Origin: Verrucomicrobia bacterium UBA5540
Lineage (GTDB): Bacteria; Verrucomicrobiota; Kiritimatiellia; Kiritimatiellales; Tichowtungiaceae
Direction of reading: 5' to 3'
Length of the DNA: 7,918 bases
Assembly (NCBI GenBank): GCA_002423675.1
Contig: DINM01000026.1
Coordinates: 32,770-40,687 of the forward strand
Within the stretch, counting starts at the first letter, position 1. Each line of letters starts with the position of its first letter. Positions 1 to 6,040 of the stretch are shown here, piece by piece. Made by a program: the position numbers and the translations under genes. Under the pieces are notes generated by a model. The model saw nothing but the letters and a program-made list of their open reading frames with translations, was not told the DNA's origin and searched no databases.

Positions 1-431
1 GTACCGACTACGACCAGCTCGTGATCGAAATATGGACTGACGGTCGGCTGACACCCGACGATGCGCTCACGATGTCTGCTGCCATCTTGCGCCATCACCT
101 CGATATCTTCGTCAGCTACGACAAAGACCTGATCGAATTTGAAGCCAGCGAAAAACAGATCGATATTGAAAAAGAAGACCTGCGCAAGAAACTCAACATC
201 AGTGTAAACGAAATTGAACTGAGCGTTCGTGCCGCCAACTGCCTCAATAACGCCAACATCACCACCGTCGGTGAGCTGGCGCAGAAGACGGAGGCCGAAA
301 TGCTTAAATATCGCAACTTCGGTAAGAAATCGCTGAACGAAATCAAGCAGAAGATCATTGATATGGGCCTGTCGCTCGGCATGACCTTCGATGCAGATCT
401 GCTGAAGCCGTTGGCTAAAGACAGTGAATAG
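1..431 (+). CDS. rpoA: DNA-directed RNA polymerase subunit alpha, 3' part
   Basis: The gene is cut by the window start; the reading frame is open from base 3 and ends with TAG at 429-431, giving 142 residues. The first residues (TDYDQLVIEIWTDG) match the end of the alpha N-terminal assembly domain. After an acidic linker comes the complete C-terminal domain, with LSVRAANCLNNANI and the helix-hairpin-helix segment FGKKSLNEIKQKI. These carry the conserved Arg, Asn-Cys and Lys positions that in E. coli contact UP-element DNA and activators. The alpha subunit nucleates polymerase assembly. rplQ follows 22 bases downstream, the normal end of the bacterial alpha operon. The identification is secure; only the N-terminal part is missing. 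Confidence 0.97.
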   Translation, partial: TDYDQLVIEIWTDGRLTPDDALTMSAAILRHHLDIFVSYDKDLIEFEASEKQIDIEKEDLRKKLNISVNEIELSVRAANCLNNANITTVGELAQKTEAEMLKYRNFGKKSLNEIKQKIIDMGLSLGMTFDADLLKPLAKDSE

Positions 432-453
432 TTTTTATTAAACGAGGGTTATC

Positions 454-834
454 ATGAGACATCTTAAGAAAACAGTTAAACTCGGCCGAACCGGTGCCCA
501 CCGCAACGCCATGCTGGCGAATCAGGTGTGCAGCCTGATTGCCGAGCGCCGCATTAAAACCACGATTTCCAAAGCTAAAGCGACTCGCTCGCTGGCCGAA
601 AAAATGGTCACACTGGGCAAAGCCGGAACTCTGGCCGCCCGTCGTCAGGCGCTGGCAACCATCAAGCAGCCCGAACAGGTTAAAATTCTGTTCGACGAAA
701 TTGCTCCTGGCTTTTCCGGTCGAACCGGCGGCTATACGCGGATCACCAAGCTCGGTCCGCGGATGAGCGATGCATCCGAAATGGTTATTCTTGAATGGGT
801 GGAAGCGACGGAACCGGCCGAAACCGAAAAGTAA
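454..834 (+). CDS. rplQ: 50S ribosomal protein L17
   Basis: The 126-residue protein is the usual length for bacterial L17 (E. coli has 127). It opens with [20 protein letters not shown], the hallmark basic L17 N-terminus, and has the family segments [19 protein letters not shown] and [19 protein letters not shown]. The last residues are an acidic tail. L17 binds 23S rRNA near the peptide exit tunnel. A GAGGG ribosome-binding sequence precedes the ATG. The gene follows rpoA with a 22-base gap and is followed directly by an intrinsic terminator, so it is the last gene of the alpha operon here. Nothing in it is unusual. Confidence 0.98.
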   Translation: MRHLKKTVKLGRTGAHRNAMLANQVCSLIAERRIKTTISKAKATRSLAEKMVTLGKAGTLAARRQALATIKQPEQVKILFDEIAPGFSGRTGGYTRITKLGPRMSDASEMVILEWVEATEPAETEK

Positions 835-857
835 ATTTCCGGGAGAATTCCTTATGA

Positions 858-900
858 AAAAAGCTTCTTAAGCAAACGCTTAGGAGGCTTTTTAGTTTTT
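858..900 (+). terminator. Rho-independent terminator after rplQ
   Basis: Bases 858-873 pair with 878-893 in a 16-bp stem that contains two G-T wobbles. The loop is AAAC (874-877). The descending arm ends in five T, and a second T run (896-900) follows. The hairpin starts 23 bases after the rplQ stop and ends 38 bases before pta, so it separates the ribosomal operon from the acetate operon. An A run at the foot of the rising arm also gives a T run on the other strand, so the structure could work both ways, although no convergent gene is present. Confidence 0.9.
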
Positions 901-937
901 CAGTGTGTAGTTTTAATTAATCGAAAAGGTTTAGAAA

Positions 938-1915
938 ATGAGTCGCAGCGAATTTATTCAGACGGTGATTAACAAAGCCAAAGCCAATCCGCGCACAATT
1001 GTTCTTCCAGAGGGGGCCGATGCACGCGTAACAGATGCCGCCAATCAGATCGTCGCCGAAGGCATCGCCAAAGTCATTGTGCTCGGCGATGAAAAAGCCG
1101 CCGCTCGCGTCAATCCGGGCATCACCGTCATCAACCCGCAGACCTCCGACAAGCTCGAAGAATATGCCGCCGCGTTCTACGAATTGCGTAAAAGCAAGGG
1201 AATCACGCTCGAACAGGCCCGCAAAACGGTTTCGCACGTCAACTATTTCGGCATGATGATGGTGCAGAGCGGTGAAGCCGACGGGCTGGTTTCCGGCGCG
1301 GCGCAATCCACCGCCGACACCGTTCGTCCCGCGTTGCAAATCATCCGCGGTGCAAAAAAAGGCGGCATGGTCTCCGCGCTGTTCTTCATGGTCAGCAACA
1401 ATGTTCCTTACATTTTCTCCGACAGCGGCCTGGTTGAAAACCCGAACGCTGACCAACTGGCACAAATCGCGGTGCAAAGTGCGCAGACCGCCAAACAGTT
1501 TGGTATGCCGACCAAAGTCGCCATGCTTTCCTATTCCACCAAAGGTTCCGCCTCCAGTCCGCTCGTTGATAAAGTCGTTGAGGCAACCGCCAAGGCCAAA
1601 CAGATCATCGATACCGAATATGCTGATCAGGGATTCGAGCTGGATGGTGAGCTTCAGCTCGATGCGGCGATTGTTCCATCGGTCGGCAAATCCAAAGCGC
1701 CGGACAGTGCGGTCGCCGGCCAGGCCCGCGTTCTGATCTTCCCCGATCTCAATGCCGGTAATATTGGCTATAAGCTGGTGCAGCGTCTGGGCGGTGCAGA
1801 AGCCTACGGTCCGATCCTTCAGGGCTTGAAGAAACCGGTCAATGATCTTTCTCGCGGATGCAGTGACGAAGACATCGTCGGCGTCGCCGCAATCACTGTC
1901 GTTCAGTCCCTTTAA
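938..1915 (+). CDS. pta: Phosphate acetyltransferase (short form)
   Basis: Pta interconverts acetyl-CoA plus phosphate and acetyl phosphate plus CoA in the cytoplasm. The 325-residue length is that of the single-domain form found in Methanosarcina and Bacillus, without the N-terminal regulatory domain of the long enterobacterial enzyme. Visible family segments are RTIVLPEGADARV (residues 19-31), EADGLVSGAAQSTADTVRPA, KAPDSAVAGQARVLIFPDLN and the C-terminal SRGCSDEDIV. In the last of these, Ser305, Arg306 and Asp312 correspond to the catalytic Ser309, Arg310 and Asp316 described for the Methanosarcina thermophila enzyme. An AAAAGG sequence sits eight bases before the ATG. ackA starts 24 bases downstream, so the two are almost certainly co-transcribed. 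I could not identify a convincing promoter in the short gap after the terminator. Confidence 0.96.
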   Translation: MSRSEFIQTVINKAKANPRTIVLPEGADARVTDAANQIVAEGIAKVIVLGDEKAAARVNPGITVINPQTSDKLEEYAAAFYELRKSKGITLEQARKTVSHVNYFGMMMVQSGEADGLVSGAAQSTADTVRPALQIIRGAKKGGMVSALFFMVSNNVPYIFSDSGLVENPNADQLAQIAVQSAQTAKQFGMPTKVAMLSYSTKGSASSPLVDKVVEATAKAKQIIDTEYADQGFELDGELQLDAAIVPSVGKSKAPDSAVAGQARVLIFPDLNAGNIGYKLVQRLGGAEAYGPILQGLKKPVNDLSRGCSDEDIVGVAAITVVQSL

Positions 1916-1939
1916 ATTCGAATACAAACAGGAATAAAA

Positions 1940-3145
1940 ATGAAAATTCTGGTTATCAACTCCGGTTCCTCCTCCATTAAATACAAACTCTACGAGTCCG
2001 TCAAAGACGGCGAGTTCGCCGTATTGGCGCAAGGCGGGGCAGAACGTATAGGCATTTCCGGTGCAAGTGTGGAATGCAAGAAACCTGGCAGTGAAAAGGA
2101 TCATCAATACCTCGACCTGCCGGACCACAAGAAGGCGATTAATGCCATTTTTGAGATGCTCACCAATCCGGCCAAAGGTGTGCTGAACAGCCTGCGCGAA
2201 CTCTCCGGCGTCGGGCATCGCGTCGTACACGGCGGCGAGGACTTCACTGGCTCCGTTCGTATTGACGGAGATGTCGTCGAAGCAATCCGCAAAAACTCTG
2301 TGCTCGCTCCGTTACACAACCCGCCGAACCTGATGGGTATTCAGGCCATCTATGAGCTCTACCCCGATATGCCGCAGGTCGCCGTGTTCGATACCGCAGT
2401 TCACCAAACCATGCCGCCGAAGGCCTATTTGTATGGATTGCCGAAAGATCAGTACACCGTTCATAAAATCCGTCGCTACGGGTTCCATGGAACGTCGCAC
2501 GGTTACGTTGCTAAACAGGCCGCGAAAGCGCTTAAGAAACCGATTGAAAAACTGAAGATCATCACCTGCCATCTGGGCAACGGCGGATCAATCACCGCAT
2601 TCAGCGGCGGGAAATCGGTGGACACGTCCATGGGGCTTACTCCATTGGCCGGTATCTTGATGGGAACCCGCTCGGGAGATCTCGATCCCTATATCCCGCT
2701 TCACATTATGCAGACGCAGGGACTTGGCTCTGAACAGGTCAGCACCATGATGAACAAGCATGGCGGACTTCTCGGACTCTGCGGGAAGAGTGACATGCGC
2801 GACGTGCTCGACGGATGCGACAAAGGCTACGAAGGCTGCATCGAAGCCCTGGATATTTTTGTCTACGCCATTCAGAAATATATCGGTGCATATGCCGCTG
2901 CGATGAACGGCGTGGACGTCATCGTCTTCACTGCCGGCATCGGCGAAAACAACGCGCTGATCCGGGAGAAGGTTTTGGCGAACTTCAGCTACCTCGGCTT
3001 GAAAATCGACAAACGCGCGAACAAGGCCAACAAGACCATCATCTCGTCCAAGATTTCCAAAGTGAAGGCACTGGTCATCCACACCGATGAGGAAAAAGTC
3101 ATCGCCTCCGACACCTTCGAAATTCTTAAAGCGAAAAAGAAATGA
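1940..3145 (+). CDS. ackA: Acetate kinase
   Basis: AckA transfers phosphate between acetyl phosphate and ADP, giving acetate and ATP; with Pta it forms the overflow/fermentation acetate route, or runs in reverse for acetate assimilation. The 401-residue protein has the full set of ASKHA-fold signatures: VINSGSSSIKYKL (Asn7), VGHRVVHGG (Arg94), AVFDTAVHQTMP (Asp151), YGFHGTSHGYV (His183), HLGNGGSITA (211-220), GTRSGDLDP (Arg244), AGIGENN (332-338) and HTDEE (Glu385). These match the N7, R91, D148, H180, R241 and E384 positions known from Methanosarcina thermophila, so it should be active. AGGAA lies six bases before the ATG. The stop codon overlaps the start of the downstream exonuclease gene. 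A few lysine-rich residues end the protein. Confidence 0.97.
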   Translation: MKILVINSGSSSIKYKLYESVKDGEFAVLAQGGAERIGISGASVECKKPGSEKDHQYLDLPDHKKAINAIFEMLTNPAKGVLNSLRELSGVGHRVVHGGEDFTGSVRIDGDVVEAIRKNSVLAPLHNPPNLMGIQAIYELYPDMPQVAVFDTAVHQTMPPKAYLYGLPKDQYTVHKIRRYGFHGTSHGYVAKQAAKALKKPIEKLKIITCHLGNGGSITAFSGGKSVDTSMGLTPLAGILMGTRSGDLDPYIPLHIMQTQGLGSEQVSTMMNKHGGLLGLCGKSDMRDVLDGCDKGYEGCIEALDIFVYAIQKYIGAYAAAMNGVDVIVFTAGIGENNALIREKVLANFSYLGLKIDKRANKANKTIISSKISKVKALVIHTDEEKVIASDTFEILKAKKK

Positions 3146-3756
3146 TGCGCAAAACATCCACAGCCTACGTCTGGTTCGATACCGAATTCAGTTCGCTCGA
3201 ACTCGACGAGGCGCAGCTTCTTCAGGTCGCCGTCATGCTGACGGACAAAGATCTCAAGCGCATCACGCCTCCTGAAGAAGACCTCAACTTTTATATCCGC
3301 TTCTCCGACACCGTGCCGCTCAGCGCGTGGGTCGAAAAAAACCTGCCCGATCTCGTCAAAAAATGCCGATCACGGGAAGCCATCCCGCTTGCGGAAGTGG
3401 ATGAAAAGCTGACCGCCTTCATCGACCGATGGTGCGGTACGCCGACGAAGACGATTCAGAAGCGTCCCATCATGGCAGGCAACAGCGTGCACAACGATTG
3501 GGTTCTGGCTCGTAAATTCCTGCCGACCTTTACCTCGCGGTTGCACTATCGTCTGCTCGACGTCTCCGCGCTCAAAATCCAGTGGTTCGATCTGACGGAA
3601 GGAAAAGAATTTTCCAAGGACGACGCCAAAACCGTCAAAAAATATTTTCCGGAAGCCGATCTGCGTCGCCTGCGCCAGCACGACGCCTATTACGACATCG
3701 TCGCCTCCGCCGCTGAACTCGCCTACTACCGCGCCCACATGCATCTCTCCGCGTAG
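3142..3756 (+). CDS. orn: Oligoribonuclease-like DEDDh 3'-5' exonuclease
   Basis: This 204-residue protein has the complete DEDDh exonuclease set with oligoribonuclease-type surroundings: WFDTEFSSLE (Asp13, Glu15), AGNSVHNDWVLARKFLP (Asp119), LHYRLLDVSALK (Asp140) and HDAYYDIVASAAEL (His180, Asp185). The five-residue His-to-Asp spacing and the AGNSVH.D and HYR..DVS segments are typical of Orn, which removes 2-5-nt RNA leftovers and degrades pGpG from cyclic di-GMP turnover. It is slightly longer than E. coli Orn (181 residues), with inserts around residues 40-50 and 147-160. The first ATG (3142) overlaps the ackA stop in an ATGA arrangement. A second in-frame ATG at 3145 is equally possible. 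No strong Shine-Dalgarno sequence is visible, so translation may be coupled to ackA. A related DnaQ-like exonuclease of another specificity is the main alternative. Confidence 0.87.
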   Translation: MMRKTSTAYVWFDTEFSSLELDEAQLLQVAVMLTDKDLKRITPPEEDLNFYIRFSDTVPLSAWVEKNLPDLVKKCRSREAIPLAEVDEKLTAFIDRWCGTPTKTIQKRPIMAGNSVHNDWVLARKFLPTFTSRLHYRLLDVSALKIQWFDLTEGKEFSKDDAKTVKKYFPEADLRRLRQHDAYYDIVASAAELAYYRAHMHLSA

Positions 3757-3759
3757 TTT

Positions 3760-3774
3760 TTCCAATGTTTGGAA
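3760..3774. repeat. Palindromic repeat TTCCAA-TGT-TTGGAA, copy 1
   Basis: A perfect 6-bp inverted repeat surrounds a three-base centre. Pairing can extend outward to 3757 and 3777 with one wobble, giving a nine-pair hairpin. It begins three bases after the orn-like stop codon. The same 15 bases recur exactly at 6086-6100. Confidence 0.9.
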
Positions 3775-3786
3775 GAATCCGTTCCC

Positions 3787-3806
3787 TCACACTTGCGCAA
3801 GTGTGA
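3787..3806. repeat. Perfect 20-bp palindrome
   Basis: TCACACTTGCGCAAGTGTGA equals its own reverse complement over all 20 bases with no central gap. It lies between two copies of the TTCCAA palindrome, 12 bases after the first and 5 before the second. It could be a dimeric regulator site, a cruciform or a part of the repeat element. No T run follows, so it is not an intrinsic terminator. Confidence 0.9.
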
Positions 3807-3811
3807 AGAAG

Positions 3812-3826
3812 TTCCAATGCTTGGAA
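3812..3826. repeat. Palindromic repeat TTCCAA-TGC-TTGGAA, copy 2
   Basis: This copy has the same arms as copy 1 and one centre base changed (TGC for TGT). It is followed by a short A run. With copy 1 it brackets the 20-bp palindrome. Confidence 0.9.
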
Positions 3827-3853
3827 AAAACGCTGAAAACCGGCCTCTCCTGC

Positions 3854-3868
3854 TTACAAACCTTGGGA
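3854..3868. repeat. Degenerate copy of the TTCCAA palindrome
   Basis: Compared with the intact copy at 3885-3899 this 15-mer differs at two positions (third and fourteenth) and keeps the shared core CAAACCTTGG. It lies 16 bases before that copy, which suggests a decayed duplicate. Confidence 0.5.
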
Positions 3869-3884
3869 ACTCCGGCGTCGTCTT

Positions 3885-3899
3885 TTCCAAACCTTGGAA
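3885..3899. repeat. Palindromic repeat TTCCAA-ACC-TTGGAA, copy 3
   Basis: The arms are intact and the three-base centre is ACC instead of TGT or TGC. Conserved arms with a variable centre point to the symmetry itself, rather than one fixed sequence, being the preserved property. Confidence 0.87.
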
Positions 3900-3955
3900 A
3901 TTCTGCGGATACGAACGTCTTGTCCGTGCTTCGCAGAGCCTTTGAGGTGATCTCC

Positions 3956-3981
3956 ATGATTTTGACCCCAATGATTTTGCC
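3956..3981 (+). repeat. Paired-unit repeat block, extra direct copy
   Basis: Two units, ATGATTTTGACC (3956-3967) and AATGATTTTGCC (3970-3981), stand side by side. Together with the next four A bases the block matches 4859-4888 in the same orientation at 26 of 30 positions, 903 bp away. It faces the inverted block at 4015-4042 across 33 bases. It is either a remnant of a neighbouring element or one side of a duplication. Confidence 0.8.
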
Positions 3982-4014
3982 AAAATCCAGATGATCAGTC
4001 GGGAGGAGAGGGCA

Positions 4015-4042
4015 GGTAAAATCATTTATGGGCAAAATCATT
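4015..4042 (-). repeat. Left inverted paired-unit block of the nuclease cassette
   Basis: The units GGTAAAATCATT (4015-4026) and GGCAAAATCATT (4031-4042) are separated by four bases. They are the reverse complements of the two units at 4858-4884, so the nuclease-like gene lies between oppositely oriented blocks. The nuclease ribosome-binding sequence begins four bases after this block. Confidence 0.85.
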
Positions 4043-4058
4043 GCCGGAGAGGGTTGTT

Positions 4059-4862
4059 GTGCCGATCCAATGTTCAGTTCCATTGACAAATATTGATCAA
4101 GAAGATTTTCATGCGCTGGATAAAGAGGTGATGCGGCAGGCTTTTGCTATTCACAATGAGTTGGGGCGGTTTTTTGATGAAGATATTTATCAGGCGGAAC
4201 TCGCCCGGCGCTGTAATCAGGCGGGACTATTCGTTCAACGTGAGGTGATGCTCAGCGCAATCCATAAGACATTCCGTAAAGACTATTATCTGGATTTGTT
4301 GTTTTCGAGCGGATCAATTTATGAGTTGAAGTGTGCGTTGGGTTTGATGCGTCGGCACGACGGACAGCTTATCAATTATTTATTGCTGGCCGGAATACAG
4401 CACGGAAAATTGATCAACTTCCGTCCCGAATCTGTTGAGTCCCGCTTTGTGTCAACTCGTTTAACGCCTGCGACACGGCAGATGTTTCATGTCAAAGACG
4501 CTGAATGGAGGGTCGTTAGCGATAAATGTGTGCATCTAAATGTCGAACTCAGGGCGCTTTTGGAGGATTGGGGTGCTTTTCTGAGTGTTGAGCTGTATCA
4601 GGATGCTTTGGTGCATTTACTTGGCGGGGAAGACGCCGTTGTTTGTCCCGTGAATGTCCGTTGTAACGAGGTAGTGGCTGGACAAAAGAACATTTGTTTG
4701 CTGGATTCAAAAACTGCATTTCATTTATCGGCAATGTCGCAACGAATTCCCGGCTATGAAACGCATCTTTATCGTCTTCTTTCGCATACAGAGCTCGACG
4801 CCATGCAATGGATAAACTTCACTCAGGATCAAATTGTGTTTAAAACAATCCTAAATAAATGA
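4059..4862 (+). CDS. GxxExxY-type PD-(D/E)XK nuclease-like protein
   Basis: I recognise the GxxExxY protein family, a PD-(D/E)XK nuclease-superfamily group with no established function. I chose GTG at 4059 because GGAGAGGG (4046-4053) sits five bases upstream; this gives 267 residues. An upstream TTG at 4041 and an ATG at 4131 are weaker choices. The N-terminal half matches the family: AIHNELGRFFDEDIYQAEL (the motif, with Phe at the usual second Gly), YYLDLLF with a candidate catalytic Asp79, IYELK with Glu89 and Lys91, GQLINYLLLAG with Gln103, and GKLINF. Most family members are about 130 residues; here a further 130 or so follow (LLEDWGAFLSVELYQDAL, YETHLYRLLSHT, MQWINF), which I recall from longer relatives. 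Codon use looks more AT-rich than in ackA. Inverted repeat blocks frame it and its TGA stop lies inside the right block, suggesting acquisition as a cassette. Confidence 0.8.
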   Translation: MPIQCSVPLTNIDQEDFHALDKEVMRQAFAIHNELGRFFDEDIYQAELARRCNQAGLFVQREVMLSAIHKTFRKDYYLDLLFSSGSIYELKCALGLMRRHDGQLINYLLLAGIQHGKLINFRPESVESRFVSTRLTPATRQMFHVKDAEWRVVSDKCVHLNVELRALLEDWGAFLSVELYQDALVHLLGGEDAVVCPVNVRCNEVVAGQKNICLLDSKTAFHLSAMSQRIPGYETHLYRLLSHTELDAMQWINFTQDQIVFKTILNK

Positions 4863-4884
4863 TTTTACCCTTAATGATTTTGCC
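4858..4884 (+). repeat. Right paired-unit block of the nuclease cassette
   Basis: The units AATGATTTTACC (4858-4869) and AATGATTTTGCC (4873-4884) are separated by CTT. The TGA stop of the nuclease-like gene (4860-4862) is part of the first unit. Six A bases and then the dprA ribosome-binding sequence follow directly, so the block forms part of the dprA leader. Confidence 0.85.
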
Positions 4885-4902
4885 AAAAAAGGAAGCTGAA
4901 TT

Positions 4903-6021
4903 GTGACGGACCGCGAAGCGTATATTGCTCTGAATATGATCGAGGGTCTTGGGCCGGTCAAGGTGCGGGCTCTGATTGACGCTCTGGGGTCGCCGAGCGC
5001 GGTTTTCGATCCGGAGCTGACCGATCTGCGAAAGGTAAAAGGTTTTGGAGAGAAACTTTCCGAGGCGGTTCTGGCGCAGCGTACGCAGGTTGATCCGCAG
5101 GCCGAACTGGAAAAGGCCGCCGAACTGGGCGTACGGATTATTACGCCGCTTGATGCAGAGTATCCGGAAGCGCTGAAGGCGATTTATGACCCGCCACTGG
5201 CGCTGTATGTGCGAGGCGAACTGCTTCCTCGAGACCGCCATGCGCTTGGCATGGTCGGTTCGCGCAAGTGCACGCATTACGGACTGAGTGTTGCCGATCG
5301 TCTTTCTTATCAGTTGGCGCAGACCGGCTTTACGGTGGTGAGCGGGCTGGCGCGCGGAATTGATTCCGCAGCGCATGAGGGGGCTCTCAAGGCGAAGGGT
5401 CGGACGATAGCGGTGCTCGGTTCTGCGATTGATCAACTCTATCCGCCGGAAAACGCCGAGCTGGCTGATGCCATCGCGCAGAGCGGGGCAGTGATCAGTG
5501 AATATCCGTTTGGTCGGCAGGCTGATCGCCAGACTTTTCCGTACCGTAACCGGATTATCAGTGGGCATTCGATGGGCGTAATCGTGGTTGAATCCGGTGC
5601 TAAAAGCGGGTCGTTGCATACTGCCGATGCGGCCATGGAGCAGGGCCGAAGTGTCTTTGCTGTTCCGGGCCGAATTGACTCTCCCTCATCGAAAGGAACC
5701 AACCGTTTGATAAAAAACGGGGCGAAATTGGTGGACAACGTCGACGATATATTAGAAGAGTTCGAGCTTTTGGTGACGCCGGGACAGTTCGAAAAAACGA
5801 AAAATATCTCTTCAGCAAGACCTGAAGTGCCGCTTTCTGAGGAAGAGCAGGCTCTGGTGAAAGCCCTCTGGGAAGAGGCGTTGGATGTAGACAGTCTGGC
5901 TCGTTCCGCCGGATTGCCGAGTTTTAAAGTGAGCGCACTGCTTATTGGACTGGAAATGAAACGCGTTGTGAAAATGCTGCCGGGTCGCGTGGTCGAGCTG
6001 GCCGAAGACCTTAGAGGATAA
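4903..6021 (+). CDS. dprA: DNA-processing protein DprA (DNA protecting protein)
   Basis: DprA binds incoming single-stranded DNA during natural transformation and loads RecA; the gene is also widespread in bacteria not known to be competent. The 372-residue protein has an N-terminal helix-hairpin-helix region (about 1-65, IEGLGPVKVRALI), the Rossmann-like DprA core (about 80-290) and a C-terminal winged-helix-like part (about 312-372). Core signatures are MVGSRKCTHYG, SGLARGIDSAAHEGAL (147-162), VLGSAIDQLYPPEN, SEYPFG, FPYRNRIISG (212-221), VVESGAKSGSLHTADAAMEQ and VFAVPG (251-256). The start is GTG at 4903, seven bases after AAGGAAG (4889-4895); no better in-frame start precedes it. The gene appears intact. 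The repeat block ends 18 bases before the start, so its expression may depend on sequence delivered with the repeat. Confidence 0.95.
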   Translation: MTDREAYIALNMIEGLGPVKVRALIDALGSPSAVFDPELTDLRKVKGFGEKLSEAVLAQRTQVDPQAELEKAAELGVRIITPLDAEYPEALKAIYDPPLALYVRGELLPRDRHALGMVGSRKCTHYGLSVADRLSYQLAQTGFTVVSGLARGIDSAAHEGALKAKGRTIAVLGSAIDQLYPPENAELADAIAQSGAVISEYPFGRQADRQTFPYRNRIISGHSMGVIVVESGAKSGSLHTADAAMEQGRSVFAVPGRIDSPSSKGTNRLIKNGAKLVDNVDDILEEFELLVTPGQFEKTKNISSARPEVPLSEEEQALVKALWEEALDVDSLARSAGLPSFKVSALLIGLEMKRVVKMLPGRVVELAEDLRG

Positions 6022-6040
6022 AGTTTAAAATGGAGAACGG

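Larger units (their letters stand above)
3757..4058. other. Gene-free, repeat-rich intergenic stretch
   Basis: Between the orn-like stop and the nuclease-like gene I see no reading frame with family resemblance or a good ribosome-binding sequence. The stretch is packed with short symmetrical repeats: three clear TTCCAA-N3-TTGGAA copies, one degenerate copy, a 20-bp perfect palindrome and two paired-unit repeat blocks. They are listed separately. No T run follows the hairpin-forming palindromes, so none is a convincing terminator for the upstream operon. Bases about 3900-3955 hold nothing I can name. Confidence 0.7.

Noticed and set aside
917..2230. Long minus-strand open frame of 437 codons across pta and the start of ackA
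   Set aside because: It lies entirely opposite two clear enzymes in full frame, spans their gap, and its translation has no recognisable domain; it reflects codon bias on the coding strand.
2588..3157. Minus-strand open frame of 189 codons opposite ackA
   Set aside because: It is antisense to conserved ackA motifs, and I see no family resemblance or plausible start signal.
3757..3830. Intrinsic terminator after the orn-like gene
   Set aside because: The hairpin-forming palindromes here are not followed by a T run on the + strand.
3982..4014. Equal 33-bp spacing between the arms at 3956-4042 and at 6041-6127, suggesting two copies of one element
   Set aside because: The units face inward in the first and outward in the second, and the 33-bp centres do not resemble each other, so equal length is probably coincidence.
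4041..4058. TTG at 4041 as the start of the nuclease-like gene
   Set aside because: It lies inside the repeat unit and lacks a ribosome-binding sequence, whereas GTG at 4059 has GGAGAGGG at a suitable distance.
3757..4058. CRISPR array or tRNA in the repeat-rich gap
   Set aside because: The repeats are short palindromes at irregular spacing with no regular spacers or cas genes, and no cloverleaf-like arrangement is visible.
4065..4076. CCAATGTTC near the start of the nuclease-like gene as another copy of the TTCCAA repeat
   Set aside because: Only nine bases agree and the right arm is lost; too weak to call.
3726..4089. Minus-strand open frames of about 100 codons across the repeat-rich gap
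   Set aside because: They run through the palindromes and repeat blocks, have no family resemblance, and two frames overlap each other.
4840..5619. Minus-strand open frame of 259 codons opposite dprA
   Set aside because: It is a shadow of the dprA coding sequence; the translation is basic and low in recognisable structure.
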